Assembly: GCA_049890095.1 (NCBI GenBank)
Contig: JBMHCD010000003.1
Span: 32,623 to 96,622, forward strand
Origin: JABAYQ01 sp049890095
Lineage (GTDB): Bacteria; Bacteroidota; Bacteroidia; Flavobacteriales; UBA7312
Direction of reading: 5' to 3'
DNA length: 64,000 bases
Positions 51,880 through 61,480 of the stretch are shown here, in pieces. Position 1 is the stretch's first letter, and every line of letters begins with the position of its first letter. The notes beneath the pieces are model-generated. The model had not been told where the DNA came from, did no database searches, and saw only the letters and a program-made list of their open reading frames with translations. The position numbers and the translations under genes are program-made.

Positions 51880-53454
51880 ATGAAAAAAAATCTAATCCTA
51901 ATTTTATCTGTTATTACAATCGTTGGTTGTAAAACTGAAAAATCCAAACTTACTGGATGGAATTATAATGATCCAAAACATGGTGGCTTTGAAGTTAATA
52001 CCAACTATATAGAGCAACAAACTCCTTCTGGAATGAAGTTTATCGAAGGTGGTTCTTTTACTATGGGACGTGTTGAACAAGATGTAAGGTACGATTGGAA
52101 CAATATTCCAAGAACTGTTACTGTTTCTTCTTTTTACATGGATGAAACTGAGGTTAGAAATATCGATTATCTAGAATACCTTTTTTGGATTGAAAGAGTT
52201 TACGGTTCAAATTACGACAACGGAACATTTCCCGAGATTTATTGGAAAGCTCTTCCTGACACTAACGTTTGGAGAGATAAATTATCTTACAATGAACCTT
52301 ACGTAAATCATTATCTAAGACATCCAGCATATCAAAATTATCCTGTTGTTGGTGTTAGCTGGGAACAAGCTGTAGATTTCTGTTCATGGAGAACCGATCG
52401 TGTTAATGAGAGGATACTGATTGACAATGGTTATTTGTGGGAAGATGCAGAACAAGTTGATGAAAATGTATTTAATACCGAAGCATATATTAAAGGTCAA
52501 TATGAAGGTCAACAAAGAAGATTATTACCAAATCTAAAACTAGGTGTTCATAGTGGCGAGAAAAATGCTGGTCGAGACAAAAATGCCTTCCGAACAGTTC
52601 AGGAAATTGATGGTATTTTATTGCCTAAATTTAGGCTACCTACAGAAGCAGAATGGGAATATGCTGCTCTTGCATTAGTAGGAAATAGTGATCAAGAAAA
52701 CATAAACAGCAGAAGAATGTATCCTTGGGGTGGAGATATTGACTACATGGGTACTGACGGAGTTAGAAACCCATCTAAGAAAAATAAAGGTGAAATTGTT
52801 GCAAATTTCAAAAGAGGAAGAGGTGATAATATGGGAGTTGCCGGAAAATTAAACGATAGTGGAGATTTAACTGTACCTGTTAGGACGTATTGGCCTAATG
52901 ACTTTGGCCTATATAATATGGGTGGTAATGTTTCAGAATGGGTAATGGACGTTTACAGACCATTAATCGACCAAAATTCAGTTGACAACAATCCATTTAG
53001 AGGTAATGTTTACTACAAGTACGAAGTTGACGAGGAGCGTTTCTTGGTTGAAAAAGACACATTAGGAAACCTAATCAAAGTGCCAGTTTCGGTTGAAGAC
53101 AATCAAAATAGAAGAAACTACAAACAATCTGATAATATAAACTTTAAAGATGGTGATTTCGATTCTAGATTAAGTAGAAGCGATTGGTTAAACGATGGTA
53201 CTCAAAATACAACAAATGAGTTATATGAACTCAATCAAACATCATTAATCTCCGATCAGACAAGAATCTATAAGGGTGGATCATGGAACGATAGAGCTTA
53301 CTGGATGGTTCCGGGAACTAAACGTTTCTTAGATCAAAAACAATCATCTAAATCAATAGGTTTTAGATGTGCAATGGATCGCTTAGGACCTCCAACAAGC
53401 AACTTAAAAGAAAATCAACGTAAGCCTGTTGATTGGAACAAGAAAAAAAATTAA
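51880..53454 (+). CDS. gldJ: Gliding motility lipoprotein GldJ
   Basis: A 524-residue outer-membrane lipoprotein with lipobox VGC (Cys17) and a formylglycine-generating-enzyme-like domain: MKFIEGGSFTMGRVEQD, FYMDETEVRNIDYLEYLFW, VVGVSWEQAVDFCSWRTDRV, RLPTEAEWEYAAL, NMGGNVSEWVMDVY, IYKGGSWNDRAYW and SIGFRCAM. GldJ and GldK share this fold; the insertion, length and location next to porU/porV and murF favour GldJ. GldJ stabilises GldK and is needed for gliding and type IX secretion. It lacks the catalytic cysteines of true FGE. A terminator follows. Confidence 0.88.
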   Translation: MKKNLILILSVITIVGCKTEKSKLTGWNYNDPKHGGFEVNTNYIEQQTPSGMKFIEGGSFTMGRVEQDVRYDWNNIPRTVTVSSFYMDETEVRNIDYLEYLFWIERVYGSNYDNGTFPEIYWKALPDTNVWRDKLSYNEPYVNHYLRHPAYQNYPVVGVSWEQAVDFCSWRTDRVNERILIDNGYLWEDAEQVDENVFNTEAYIKGQYEGQQRRLLPNLKLGVHSGEKNAGRDKNAFRTVQEIDGILLPKFRLPTEAEWEYAALALVGNSDQENINSRRMYPWGGDIDYMGTDGVRNPSKKNKGEIVANFKRGRGDNMGVAGKLNDSGDLTVPVRTYWPNDFGLYNMGGNVSEWVMDVYRPLIDQNSVDNNPFRGNVYYKYEVDEERFLVEKDTLGNLIKVPVSVEDNQNRRNYKQSDNINFKDGDFDSRLSRSDWLNDGTQNTTNELYELNQTSLISDQTRIYKGGSWNDRAYWMVPGTKRFLDQKQSSKSIGFRCAMDRLGPPTSNLKENQRKPVDWNKKKN

Positions 53455-53470
53455 ATAACCAATATTTTTA

Positions 53471-53497
53471 AACCTCAATTTTTTTGAGGTTTTTTTT
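53471..53497 (+). terminator. Terminator after gldJ
   Basis: AACCTCAA and TTGAGGTT with a T-rich loop, followed by a run of T, lie between gldJ and murF. murF begins four bases after the T-run. Confidence 0.8.
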
Positions 53498-53500
53498 ATT

Positions 53501-54757
53501 ATGGAAATAAAAGAAATATATAACTGCTTTAGTCAATCAAGCGGAATTTGTACTGACACCAGAAAACTTATAAAAGATTGTATATTCTTTGCCTTAAAAG
53601 GAAAAAATTTCAATGGAAACGAATATGCTCACAATGCATTAAAACTTGGAGCTAAATTTGTAGTTATTGACCAAGCTGAATATAAACAAGATGAAAATTA
53701 TATTTTAGTTGATAACGTACTTTTTACTCTACAAAATTTAGCTAAGTATCATAGACAAAAAATGAAGTTCCCTGTTATTGGGATAACAGGTACCAATGGT
53801 AAAACTACAACTAAAGAACTCATTAACGCTGCTCTTTCTTCACAATTCAAAACTACTTGTACTCAAGGAAATTTTAATAACGATATTGGAGTTCCTTTAA
53901 CTATTCTTTCAACAGATTTGGATACGGAAATACTAATTGTAGAAATGGGTGCAAATCATATAAATGAAATTGAATTTTTATGCAATATTTCTCAAATTGA
54001 ATTTGGTTTGATAACTAACATTGGTAAAGCACACTTAGAAGGCTTTGGTAGTTATGAAAATATTATAAAAACAAAGAACGAGCTTTACGAATATCTCTAT
54101 TCTAAAAATAATATTGTATTTGTAAATGGAGATGATGAATTATTAATGAATCTTTCTAAAAAGATGAATCGTATTCTTTATCATGACTATTCAGAAATTC
54201 AAAATACTTCGAGTTTCTTATCTATTTCTGTAGAGGATATTATTATAAATAGTCAGTTAATAGGATCATACAATGCTACAAACATTATTGCAGCATACTC
54301 AATAGGGCGTTACTTTGGTATAAATTCTAACAAATTAGCAGATGCATTATCTAACTACAAACCTAGCAACAATAGATCTGAGCTTAAAAAAACTGAACTT
54401 AAAAACTTGCTAATTCTTGATGCATATAATGCTAATCCTTCTAGCATGGAATTAGCAATCAGCTCTCACATAAAAAACAAAAAAAACAATGCGTATTTTA
54501 TATTGGGTGACATGCTTGAATTAGGCCAAAACTCCTTAAAAGAACATCAGTCAATAATAAACTTGTTAGAAGTGAATAATACAATCAACGTACTACTAGT
54601 TGGGCCTGAGTTTGGTAATTCCAAACACTCTTTTCTTCACTTCAACCAAACAAATGATCTTAAAGAATACCTAAAACAAAATCCAATAGAAAACAGTACT
54701 ATTTTATTAAAAGGTTCTAGAGGCATGAAACTCGAAGAACTAGAATCAGTACTTTAA
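53501..54757 (+). CDS. murF: UDP-N-acetylmuramoyl-tripeptide-D-alanyl-D-alanine ligase (MurF)
   Basis: MurF adds D-Ala-D-Ala to the UDP-MurNAc tripeptide, the last cytoplasmic step before lipid I. The 418-residue protein has SGICTDTRKLIKDCIFFALKG in the substrate domain, the ATP site GITGTNGKTTTKELI, NFNNDIGVPLTIL, MGANHINEIEFL, and the end domain NNRSELK and LLILDAYNANPSSM. It lies directly after the gldJ terminator, and its stop is five bases from the convergent acyl-CoA dehydrogenase stop. Confidence 0.95.
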   Translation: MEIKEIYNCFSQSSGICTDTRKLIKDCIFFALKGKNFNGNEYAHNALKLGAKFVVIDQAEYKQDENYILVDNVLFTLQNLAKYHRQKMKFPVIGITGTNGKTTTKELINAALSSQFKTTCTQGNFNNDIGVPLTILSTDLDTEILIVEMGANHINEIEFLCNISQIEFGLITNIGKAHLEGFGSYENIIKTKNELYEYLYSKNNIVFVNGDDELLMNLSKKMNRILYHDYSEIQNTSSFLSISVEDIIINSQLIGSYNATNIIAAYSIGRYFGINSNKLADALSNYKPSNNRSELKKTELKNLLILDAYNANPSSMELAISSHIKNKKNNAYFILGDMLELGQNSLKEHQSIINLLEVNNTINVLLVGPEFGNSKHSFLHFNQTNDLKEYLKQNPIENSTILLKGSRGMKLEELESVL

Positions 54758-54762
54758 ATCTA

Positions 54763-55902
54763 CTATTTTAAAACAGACCTAGAAATTACAACCCTCTGTA
54801 TTTCTGATGTCCCTTCATAAATTTGAGTGATTTTGGCATCTCGCATTAATCTCTCTACGTGATATTCTTTTACAAAACCATAACCTCCATGTACTTGAAC
54901 AGCTTCTGTTGTTGATTTCATTGCTACTTCTGAAGCAAATAGTTTTGCCATTGCACTTTCTTTATCAAAACCTAACCCTTGATCTTTTAACCAGGCAGAA
55001 TTCAAACATAATAGTCTAGCAGCATCAATTTCTGTTGCCATGTCTGCCAATTTGAAGGCTATAGCTTGGTGTTGATTTATAGGTTTTCCGAACGCTTTTC
55101 GTTCTTTGGAGTAAGCTAATGATAATTCATATGCGCCAGAAGCAATTCCTAAAGCTTGAGCAGCAATTCCAATTCTTCCACCTGAAAGAGTTTTCATAGC
55201 GAACTTAAAACCAAAACCGTCCTCTCCTATTCTATTTTCTTTAGGAACTTTAACGTCATTAAACATTAATGAATGAGTATCAGAACCTCTGATACCTAAT
55301 TTATTTTCTTTAACACCAACCTCAAATCCTGGCATACCTTTTTCTACAATCAATGCATTTATTCCACGATGCCCCTTTTCTACATCAGTTTGTGCTATCA
55401 CGATATAGGTTGATGCAGAGTTACCATTAGTTATCCAGTTTTTAGTACCATTCAATAAATAATGATCTCCCATGTCAATTGCAGTAGTTTTCTGTGATGT
55501 AGCATCACTTCCAGCTTCAGGTTCAGACAAACAAAAAGCTCCAATTTTTTCTCCCTTTGCAAGTGGAATCAAATATTTTTGCTTTTGTTCTTCATTTCCA
55601 AACTTTTCAATTCCCCAGCATACAAGAGAATTATTAACTGATACAACAACAGAGGTTGAAGCGTCAACTTTTGAAAGTTCTTCCATTGCTAAAACATAGG
55701 AAATGGTATCCATACCAGCACCTCCATATTTTGGATCGACCATCATTCCCATAAAACCTAGTTCTCCCAATTTTTTTATTTGTTCAGTAGGAAACTCTTG
55801 TTTTTCATCTCTTTCAATTACTCCAGGTAACAATTCATTTTGAGCAAAATCTCGTGCTGCTTGACGAATCATTTCATGCTCTTCCGTTAATTTAAAATTC
55901 AT
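54763..55902 (-). CDS. Acyl-CoA dehydrogenase (short/medium-chain type)
   Basis: A 379-residue FAD enzyme that introduces a trans-2 double bond into acyl-CoA. It begins MNFKLTEEHEMIRQAARDFAQNEL; FCLSEPEAGSDATS and the FAD-binding motif WITNG follow, then GGRIGIAAQALGIA, VQVHGGYGFVKEY and the catalytic Glu in QIYEGTSEIQR. This resembles butyryl-CoA dehydrogenase of Bacteroidota. It is divergent from anmK, with promoter boxes facing each other in the gap. The chain length preference is not certain. Confidence 0.92.
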   Translation of the reverse strand: MNFKLTEEHEMIRQAARDFAQNELLPGVIERDEKQEFPTEQIKKLGELGFMGMMVDPKYGGAGMDTISYVLAMEELSKVDASTSVVVSVNNSLVCWGIEKFGNEEQKQKYLIPLAKGEKIGAFCLSEPEAGSDATSQKTTAIDMGDHYLLNGTKNWITNGNSASTYIVIAQTDVEKGHRGINALIVEKGMPGFEVGVKENKLGIRGSDTHSLMFNDVKVPKENRIGEDGFGFKFAMKTLSGGRIGIAAQALGIASGAYELSLAYSKERKAFGKPINQHQAIAFKLADMATEIDAARLLCLNSAWLKDQGLGFDKESAMAKLFASEVAMKSTTEAVQVHGGYGFVKEYHVERLMRDAKITQIYEGTSEIQRVVISRSVLK

Positions 55903-55930
55903 TTGTAGTTAGCTTTTTTATTTCGATATC

Positions 55931-55970
55931 TTGACGCAAAAATACTCATTTTAAGTTATTTTTGGTAACA
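55931..55970. promoter_or_regulatory. Overlapping divergent promoters of the acyl-CoA dehydrogenase and anmK
   Basis: Minus strand: TATTTTTG at 55,937-55,944 with CAA (TTG on that strand) at 55,968-55,970. Plus strand: TTG at 55,931-55,933 and TATTTTTG at 55,957-55,964, six bases before the anmK ATG at 55,971. The two promoters share about 40 bases, so they may compete. Confidence 0.5.
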
Positions 55971-57023
55971 ATGAACAGCACTTTAAACTACAATGTTATA
56001 GGATTAATGTCTGGAACATCTTTAGACGGTATTGACCTTGCTTACGTTAATTTTTCGTACAATAAAAAATGGACGTATAAGATATTAGAATGTGAAACTT
56101 ACGGCTACGATCTCAACTGGTTTAATCTTCTGCAAACTTTGCATCTTAAGTCAGAGAAAAAAATTTCAAAAATTCATGAAGATTACGGCAAGTTTTTAGC
56201 TAATATAATTGACGATTTTATCTCTAAAAACAATCTTAATGTAGATCTAATTTGTTCACATGGGCATACCGTATTACATCAACCTGAAAAAAAAATAACG
56301 ATTCAAATTGGCTGTGGAAAAACCATTCAAAAACAATTAAAAATTCCTGTCGTTTGTGATTTTAGAACATTAGATGTAAAACTTGGAGGTCAAGGAGCTC
56401 CATTAGTACCTGTAGGAGATGAATTGCTTTTTTATCAATACGATTTCTGTTTAAATTTAGGTGGCTTTAGTAATTTTTCTTATAGTCAAGATAAAAAGCG
56501 AAAAGCATATGATATTTGTCCTGTTAATATTGTATTCAATAAATATGCTAATAAACTGGAGAGAAAATTTGATAAAAATGGTGAATTAGCAAAGCAAGGC
56601 ATTGTTAACGAAAATCTTCTAAAGCAACTAAACAGTTTAAATTATTACAAAATAGACCCTCCAAAATCTCTTGCAAAAGAATGGCTGGAGAAAAATTTTA
56701 TTCCAATAATTGATTCCTACAACGATTCTGAAAAAAATAATCTTAGAACTTTAGTAGAACATGCTGCTATTCAAATTGGAAGTTGTATTAAAAATGGGAA
56801 GTGTCTTGTTACAGGAGGTGGTGCGTTCAACACCTTCTTAATTGAACGAATGAAACAAAACTCAAACGCTAATTTTATTTTAAGCAACAAGAAACTTATA
56901 GAATTTAAAGAAGCGATGATTTTTGGATTATTAGGAGTTTTAAGAAAAGAAAATCAAATCAATTGTCTATCTTCAGTCACAGGAGCACAAAGAGATTCTT
57001 GTACAGGTACACTATATTTATAA
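55971..57023 (+). CDS. anmK: Anhydro-N-acetylmuramic acid kinase (AnmK)
   Basis: AnmK opens and phosphorylates anhydroMurNAc from peptidoglycan turnover to give MurNAc-6-phosphate. The 350-residue protein carries the ATP-binding start GLMSGTSLDGIDLAYV, SHGHTVLHQP, VVCDFRTLDVKLGGQGAPLVP with the catalytic Asp, NLGGFSNFSY and CLVTGGGAFNTFLI. ATG 55971 is set by the promoter box. It is followed by an amino-acid dehydrogenase gene with its own promoter. Confidence 0.95.
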   Translation: MNSTLNYNVIGLMSGTSLDGIDLAYVNFSYNKKWTYKILECETYGYDLNWFNLLQTLHLKSEKKISKIHEDYGKFLANIIDDFISKNNLNVDLICSHGHTVLHQPEKKITIQIGCGKTIQKQLKIPVVCDFRTLDVKLGGQGAPLVPVGDELLFYQYDFCLNLGGFSNFSYSQDKKRKAYDICPVNIVFNKYANKLERKFDKNGELAKQGIVNENLLKQLNSLNYYKIDPPKSLAKEWLEKNFIPIIDSYNDSEKNNLRTLVEHAAIQIGSCIKNGKCLVTGGGAFNTFLIERMKQNSNANFILSNKKLIEFKEAMIFGLLGVLRKENQINCLSSVTGAQRDSCTGTLYL

Positions 57024-57065
57024 ACATGTCCTATTTCAATATTTTATAATATAACCAATAATACC

Positions 57066-57073
57066 TACTTTTG
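57066..57073 (+). promoter_or_regulatory. Promoter -7 box of the amino-acid dehydrogenase
   Basis: TACTTTTG lies 17 bases before ATG 57091. Confidence 0.5.
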
Positions 57074-57090
57074 CCAAAATGACTCTCTAA

Positions 57091-58317
57091 ATGAAAAAAT
57101 TATTAGATCAATACGAAAATAAATCGCCAGAAATAGTATTTGAATGGAGCGATAGCGAGACAGAAGCTAAAGGATGGGTTGTAATCAACTCACTGAGAGG
57201 AGGTTCAGCGGGAGGTGGCACAAGAATGAGACTTGGACTAAATAAAAACGAAGTTATTTCATTGGCCAAAACAATGGAAGTTAAGTTTACTGTTTCTGGT
57301 CCAGCGATTGGAGGAGCAAAATCTGGAATTAACTTTGACCCAAACGACCCAAGAAAAGCTGGCGTTTTAAAGAGATGGTATTCAGCAATTAAACCACTTT
57401 TGAAAAACTACTATGGAACAGGTGGAGACCTAAATGTAGATGAAATTCATGAAGTCATTCCCATAACTTCTGAACTTGGGGTCGAACACCCTCAAGAAGG
57501 TGTTTTTAATGGTCACTTTAAACCATCAGATTCTCAAAAAAGTAGTATTATCAAACAATTACAGAAAGGAGTTTTACTTCCTGTAACAAATAAAGCCTTA
57601 ACACCAGATACAAGCGGGAAATATACTGTTGCCGATATGATAACTGGGTATGGTGTTTCTGAAGCTGTAGAACACTTTTATGGTGTAAACAATCAATCTG
57701 TGAATAATAAAAGAGTAATTATTCAAGGCTGGGGAAATGTAGGAGCAGCAGCGGCCTATTATCAAGCACAATCTGGAGCTAAAATTGTTGGAATAATTGA
57801 TAAAGATGGAGGGTTGTTAAATAAAGATGGATTTAGCTTTGAAGAAATCACAGAATTATTTTACAACAAAAAAGGAAATAAGTTGAACTGTGAAAATATG
57901 CTGTCATTCGAACAAGTAAATGATAAAATTTGGGAAATCGGAGCAGAAATTTTTATACCTGCAGCTGCATCTAGATTAGTTCAAAAAGATCAAGTTGAAA
58001 AACTAATAAATAATGGACTTGAAGTTATTTCATGCGGTGCAAATGTTCCTTTTGCCGATCCTCAAATATTCTTCGGTCCGATATGTGAATATGCTGATAA
58101 CAACGTAAGCGTTATCCCAGACTTCATTGCAAATTGTGGAATGGCTAGAGTATTTGCATATCTGATGCAAAACAATATTGAAATGAGTGACCTAGCTATA
58201 TTTAAAGACACATCCGATACTATAAAAGAAGCTATTGTAAACACTCAAAAACAAAATGGTAGTAATACACATATTTCAAAAAAAGCATTTGAAATAGCAT
58301 TAAAACAATTAGTATAA
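57091..58317 (+). CDS. Glu/Leu/Phe/Val dehydrogenase family protein
   Basis: A 408-residue NAD(P)-dependent oxidative deaminase. The N-terminal domain has LRGGSAGGGTRMR and TVSGPAIGGAKSGI with the catalytic Lys region, then DLNVDE; the Rossmann half has IIQGWGNVGAAAAYY, DKDGG and IPAAASRLV; NCGMARVFAYLM ends the domain. The variant glycine-rich start and an extra segment (about 125-180) set it apart from standard glutamate dehydrogenase; it is likely a leucine/valine-type enzyme but substrate is not certain. MscS starts one base after its stop. Confidence 0.88.
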   Translation: MKKLLDQYENKSPEIVFEWSDSETEAKGWVVINSLRGGSAGGGTRMRLGLNKNEVISLAKTMEVKFTVSGPAIGGAKSGINFDPNDPRKAGVLKRWYSAIKPLLKNYYGTGGDLNVDEIHEVIPITSELGVEHPQEGVFNGHFKPSDSQKSSIIKQLQKGVLLPVTNKALTPDTSGKYTVADMITGYGVSEAVEHFYGVNNQSVNNKRVIIQGWGNVGAAAAYYQAQSGAKIVGIIDKDGGLLNKDGFSFEEITELFYNKKGNKLNCENMLSFEQVNDKIWEIGAEIFIPAAASRLVQKDQVEKLINNGLEVISCGANVPFADPQIFFGPICEYADNNVSVIPDFIANCGMARVFAYLMQNNIEMSDLAIFKDTSDTIKEAIVNTQKQNGSNTHISKKAFEIALKQLV

Positions 58318-58318
58318 A

Positions 58319-59416
58319 ATGGATAGCTTTTTAAACCTCACGTTTTTAGGAAACACTTCCTTAAATTACATAATCTTTTTCTCATTCTTTTTAGTTGGAA
58401 TACTTTTTAAAAAAACAATTTCAAATTATATTAATCGATTTGTTTTTAGAATTGTAAATAAGAACCAAGAGTACGATATTAATACATTCGGCAATTTGCT
58501 TATAAAACCCTTGTCATTTGTTATATTAATGTCATTCATTTACTTAGGAATCCAGTTTCTTAACTTCCCTAGTGAATTTGTCCTATTCGAAGAAGAAAAA
58601 ATTAGTTTAAAAAGACTTCTAAATAATGGGTTTATCATCGTATATGTTTTTGCATTCTTAAGATTGGGATTAAGACTTGCTGACTATTTCGGATTGATTT
58701 TAACTACTAAAGCAAAAAAGACAAAATCTAAAATGGATGACCAACTTGTTCCTTTTACAATTGATTTTGCAAAAATATTTGTTTATATAATTGCTGCTTT
58801 TTATCTGTTAGGTAATGTTCTAAATATTGATGTTACCACTCTTGCTGCTGGTTTAGGAATAGGTGGATTGGCAATAGCTATGGCATCCAAAGAAAGCCTA
58901 GAAAACTTACTTGGATCCTTTACCATTTTTTTTGATAAACCTTTTTTAGTTGGAGACATCATCAGTATTGGTTCAATTACTGGAGTCGTTGAAAAAGTAG
59001 GTTTTCGATCAACTAGGATAAAAACATTTGATCATAGTATTGTAACAGTTCCAAACAAAAATCTCATTTCTGCCGAACTAGATAATCAAGGATTAAGAAA
59101 TGTAAGAAGAGCAAAATTTATGGTTGGACTGACCTATGATGCTTCAATAGAACAAATAAAATTAATTGTTTCTGATATACAAAATTTAATCGACGAACAT
59201 CCTGATACAAATAAAGATGGAATGGTTCGTTTTCATGAGTTTGGATCTAGCTCACTAGACATACTTATTGTGTATTTTGTAACAAGCAATCAATGGACAA
59301 AATTTGTTGATGTTAAGCAAGATATTAATTTTAAAATTATGGAAATAGTAGAAAAACATCGCTGTGATTTTGCTTTCCCATCTACAACTGTATATTTGCA
59401 AAATCAAAAAAATTAA
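58319..59416 (+). CDS. Small-conductance mechanosensitive channel (MscS family)
   Basis: A 365-residue channel that releases solutes under hypo-osmotic stress. About four to five helices precede the pore helix TTLAAGLGIGGLAIAMASKE (about residues 179-198), followed by the beta domain (FLVGDIISIGSITGVVEKVGFRSTRIKTFDHS, VTVPNKNLIS) and the C-terminal alpha/beta domain. It starts one base after the dehydrogenase stop, and an Na+/H+ antiporter gene follows in 18 bases, so the three probably form one transcript. Confidence 0.92.
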   Translation: MDSFLNLTFLGNTSLNYIIFFSFFLVGILFKKTISNYINRFVFRIVNKNQEYDINTFGNLLIKPLSFVILMSFIYLGIQFLNFPSEFVLFEEEKISLKRLLNNGFIIVYVFAFLRLGLRLADYFGLILTTKAKKTKSKMDDQLVPFTIDFAKIFVYIIAAFYLLGNVLNIDVTTLAAGLGIGGLAIAMASKESLENLLGSFTIFFDKPFLVGDIISIGSITGVVEKVGFRSTRIKTFDHSIVTVPNKNLISAELDNQGLRNVRRAKFMVGLTYDASIEQIKLIVSDIQNLIDEHPDTNKDGMVRFHEFGSSSLDILIVYFVTSNQWTKFVDVKQDINFKIMEIVEKHRCDFAFPSTTVYLQNQKN

Positions 59417-59434
59417 CATTTAAAAAAACTAATA

Positions 59435-60721
59435 ATGATTTACATAATTATGCTTGTGGTATTCGTTCTTGGGTACCTAGCCATTGCACTTGAACATCCT
59501 ATCAAAGTTGACAAAGCTGCTTCTGCCTTAATTATTGGTGCAGCAGGATGGGGTATTTTTGCTTTTAGTGGATTAGAAACCCATTATATAAGCGAAGAAT
59601 TAAAACATCACTTGGTTGATGTTTCTGAAATATTATTCTTTTTGCTTGGAGCAATGACTATTGTTGAGCTTATAGATGCACATGAAGGTTTTGCAATAAT
59701 TACAGACAAAATTGTAACCAGAAATAGAGTTAAGTTAATGTGGATTCTTTGCGTTCTTACTTTTTTCTTTTCTGCTATTCTAGATAACCTTACTACATCT
59801 ATTGTAATGGCAGCTTTAATTTCTAAGCTAATAAAAAATAAAGAAGACCTATGGATGTTTGCAGGTATGATAATTATTTCAGCTAATGCTGGAGGTGCAT
59901 GGTCTCCAATTGGAGATGTAACAACTATTATGTTATGGATTGGTGGGCAAATAACTGCAGCAAACATTATTACTTCTATAATAGTTCCATCAATAGTTTG
60001 TATGATTATTCCATTGCTGTATGTAAGCTTCCGAATGAAGGGTGAATTAGCTCCTATAAGCATGAACGATAATGAAAGTCTACATGCACAAAAAACAACA
60101 TCATTCGAAAGAAACTTTATTTTCATATTAGGAGTATTAGGCCTTCTATTTGTTCCAATTTTTAAGACTGTAACTCATCTACCACCATACGTTGGTATTT
60201 TATTTAGTTTAGGTGTTATATGGTTTGCTACAGAAATTCTACACAGAAATAAAAAACAAGAACAAAAATCAAGTTTGACTGTTATTGGAGTTATAAAAAA
60301 AGTAGATATGGCTACTATTTTCTTTTTCTTAGGTATACTTTTAGCTGTAGCTAGTTTACAAAGTATGGGACATTTAGATGACATGGCTAAATTCTTAGAC
60401 AATAGTTTTGATGGTAATATTTATGCTATCAATATTATTATCGGATTATTATCTTCAATTGTTGATAATGTTCCTCTGGTTGCTGGAGCTATGGGAATGT
60501 ACGAGATAGGTCTTGGCGATTTTGCTGTTGACGGAACATTTTGGGAATTTCTTGCATATTGTGCTGGTACAGGAGGTAGTGTTTTAATAATTGGATCTGC
60601 TGCAGGTGTGGCAGTAATGGGAATACTAAAAATAGATTTTATTTGGTATCTTAAAAGAATAAGTTTTTTAGCTTTAATGGGATATGCAGCTGGTGCAATT
60701 ACCTATATTTTCATGCAATAA
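59435..60721 (+). CDS. nhaD: Na+/H+ antiporter, NhaD family
   Basis: A 428-residue inner-membrane protein with about eleven to twelve helices. LDNLTTSIVMAALISKLI, GGAWSPIGDVTTIMLWIGG and LSSIVDNVPLVAGAMGM, with GTGGSVLIIGSAAG, are typical of NhaD in the IT superfamily. It exports Na+ in exchange for H+, as expected for a marine or saline life. It follows mscS. Confidence 0.9.
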   Translation: MIYIIMLVVFVLGYLAIALEHPIKVDKAASALIIGAAGWGIFAFSGLETHYISEELKHHLVDVSEILFFLLGAMTIVELIDAHEGFAIITDKIVTRNRVKLMWILCVLTFFFSAILDNLTTSIVMAALISKLIKNKEDLWMFAGMIIISANAGGAWSPIGDVTTIMLWIGGQITAANIITSIIVPSIVCMIIPLLYVSFRMKGELAPISMNDNESLHAQKTTSFERNFIFILGVLGLLFVPIFKTVTHLPPYVGILFSLGVIWFATEILHRNKKQEQKSSLTVIGVIKKVDMATIFFFLGILLAVASLQSMGHLDDMAKFLDNSFDGNIYAINIIIGLLSSIVDNVPLVAGAMGMYEIGLGDFAVDGTFWEFLAYCAGTGGSVLIIGSAAGVAVMGILKIDFIWYLKRISFLALMGYAAGAITYIFMQ

Positions 60722-60763
60722 GTTAATTGTTCCTATCGTTTAAATCATAAAAATACCAATGTA

Positions 60764-61480
60764 ATGAAATCAATTTTTGCACAGACTACTCAAAAACTAG
60801 ATACGCTCAACAATAATTTGTCGCAAGATCAAGTAGTTATTGAAGAACAAACTTTGTCCATAATCGATTTAGTTACAAGTGGTGGGACAGGAGGTAATAT
60901 TATTATGATTACTCTTGCTATTTTATCAATCATTGCAGTTTATTTACTTATTGAAAGGTATGGTGCACTAAAAAAAGCTGCAAAAAACGATCCCGTTTTT
61001 TTGAATAGCATAAAAAATTATATTCAAGATAAAGATATAAAAGCGGCTAAAACTCTTTGTAAAAATAGCGATAGTCCTATTTCTAGGATGCTTGAAAAAG
61101 GGATTGACCGTATTGATAAACCAATGACTGATATTTCTGCATCTATAGAAAATCAAGGTAAACTTGAAATTTATTTATTAGAAAATAAACTATCAAATTT
61201 AGCAACAATCGCAGGTGCTGCACCTATGATTGGCTTTCTAGGAACAGTTATTGGAATGATTGTTGCTTTTCATGAAATGGCAAGTGCTGGAGGGAATATA
61301 GATGTGGAAATGTTGTCTAAGGGAATTTACACCGCTATGGTAACAACTGTTGCAGGCTTGGTAGTAGGAATTATTGCTTATATTTCATACAATATTTTAG
61401 TTGCTAAAGTTGAAAAAGTTGTTTTCTTACTTGAGGCAACTACAACAGAATTTATGGATTTATTACACAATAATCAATGA
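60764..61480 (+). CDS. exbB: MotA/TolQ/ExbB proton channel protein
   Basis: A 238-residue inner-membrane protein with three helices (about 45-67, 145-170, 186-210). GAAPMIGFLGTVIGMIVAFHEMA and YTAMVTTVAGLVVGIIAY are the conserved helix 2 and 3 motifs that line the proton channel. It is followed by exbD (ATGA overlap), tonB-like and folC genes. ExbB with ExbD powers TonB receptors such as those in this window; a TolQ role cannot be excluded. Confidence 0.9.
   Translation: MKSIFAQTTQKLDTLNNNLSQDQVVIEEQTLSIIDLVTSGGTGGNIIMITLAILSIIAVYLLIERYGALKKAAKNDPVFLNSIKNYIQDKDIKAAKTLCKNSDSPISRMLEKGIDRIDKPMTDISASIENQGKLEIYLLENKLSNLATIAGAAPMIGFLGTVIGMIVAFHEMASAGGNIDVEMLSKGIYTAMVTTVAGLVVGIIAYISYNILVAKVEKVVFLLEATTTEFMDLLHNNQ

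Noticed and set aside
51880..53454. Reading the GldJ-like protein as a true sulfatase-modifying enzyme
   Set aside because: The fold is FGE-like, but the lipobox, the gene context and the lack of the catalytic cysteine pair point to GldJ.
59608..60126. Open frame of 172 codons on the minus strand
   Set aside because: It lies inside nhaD on the opposite strand; nhaD has clear family motifs across the same bases.
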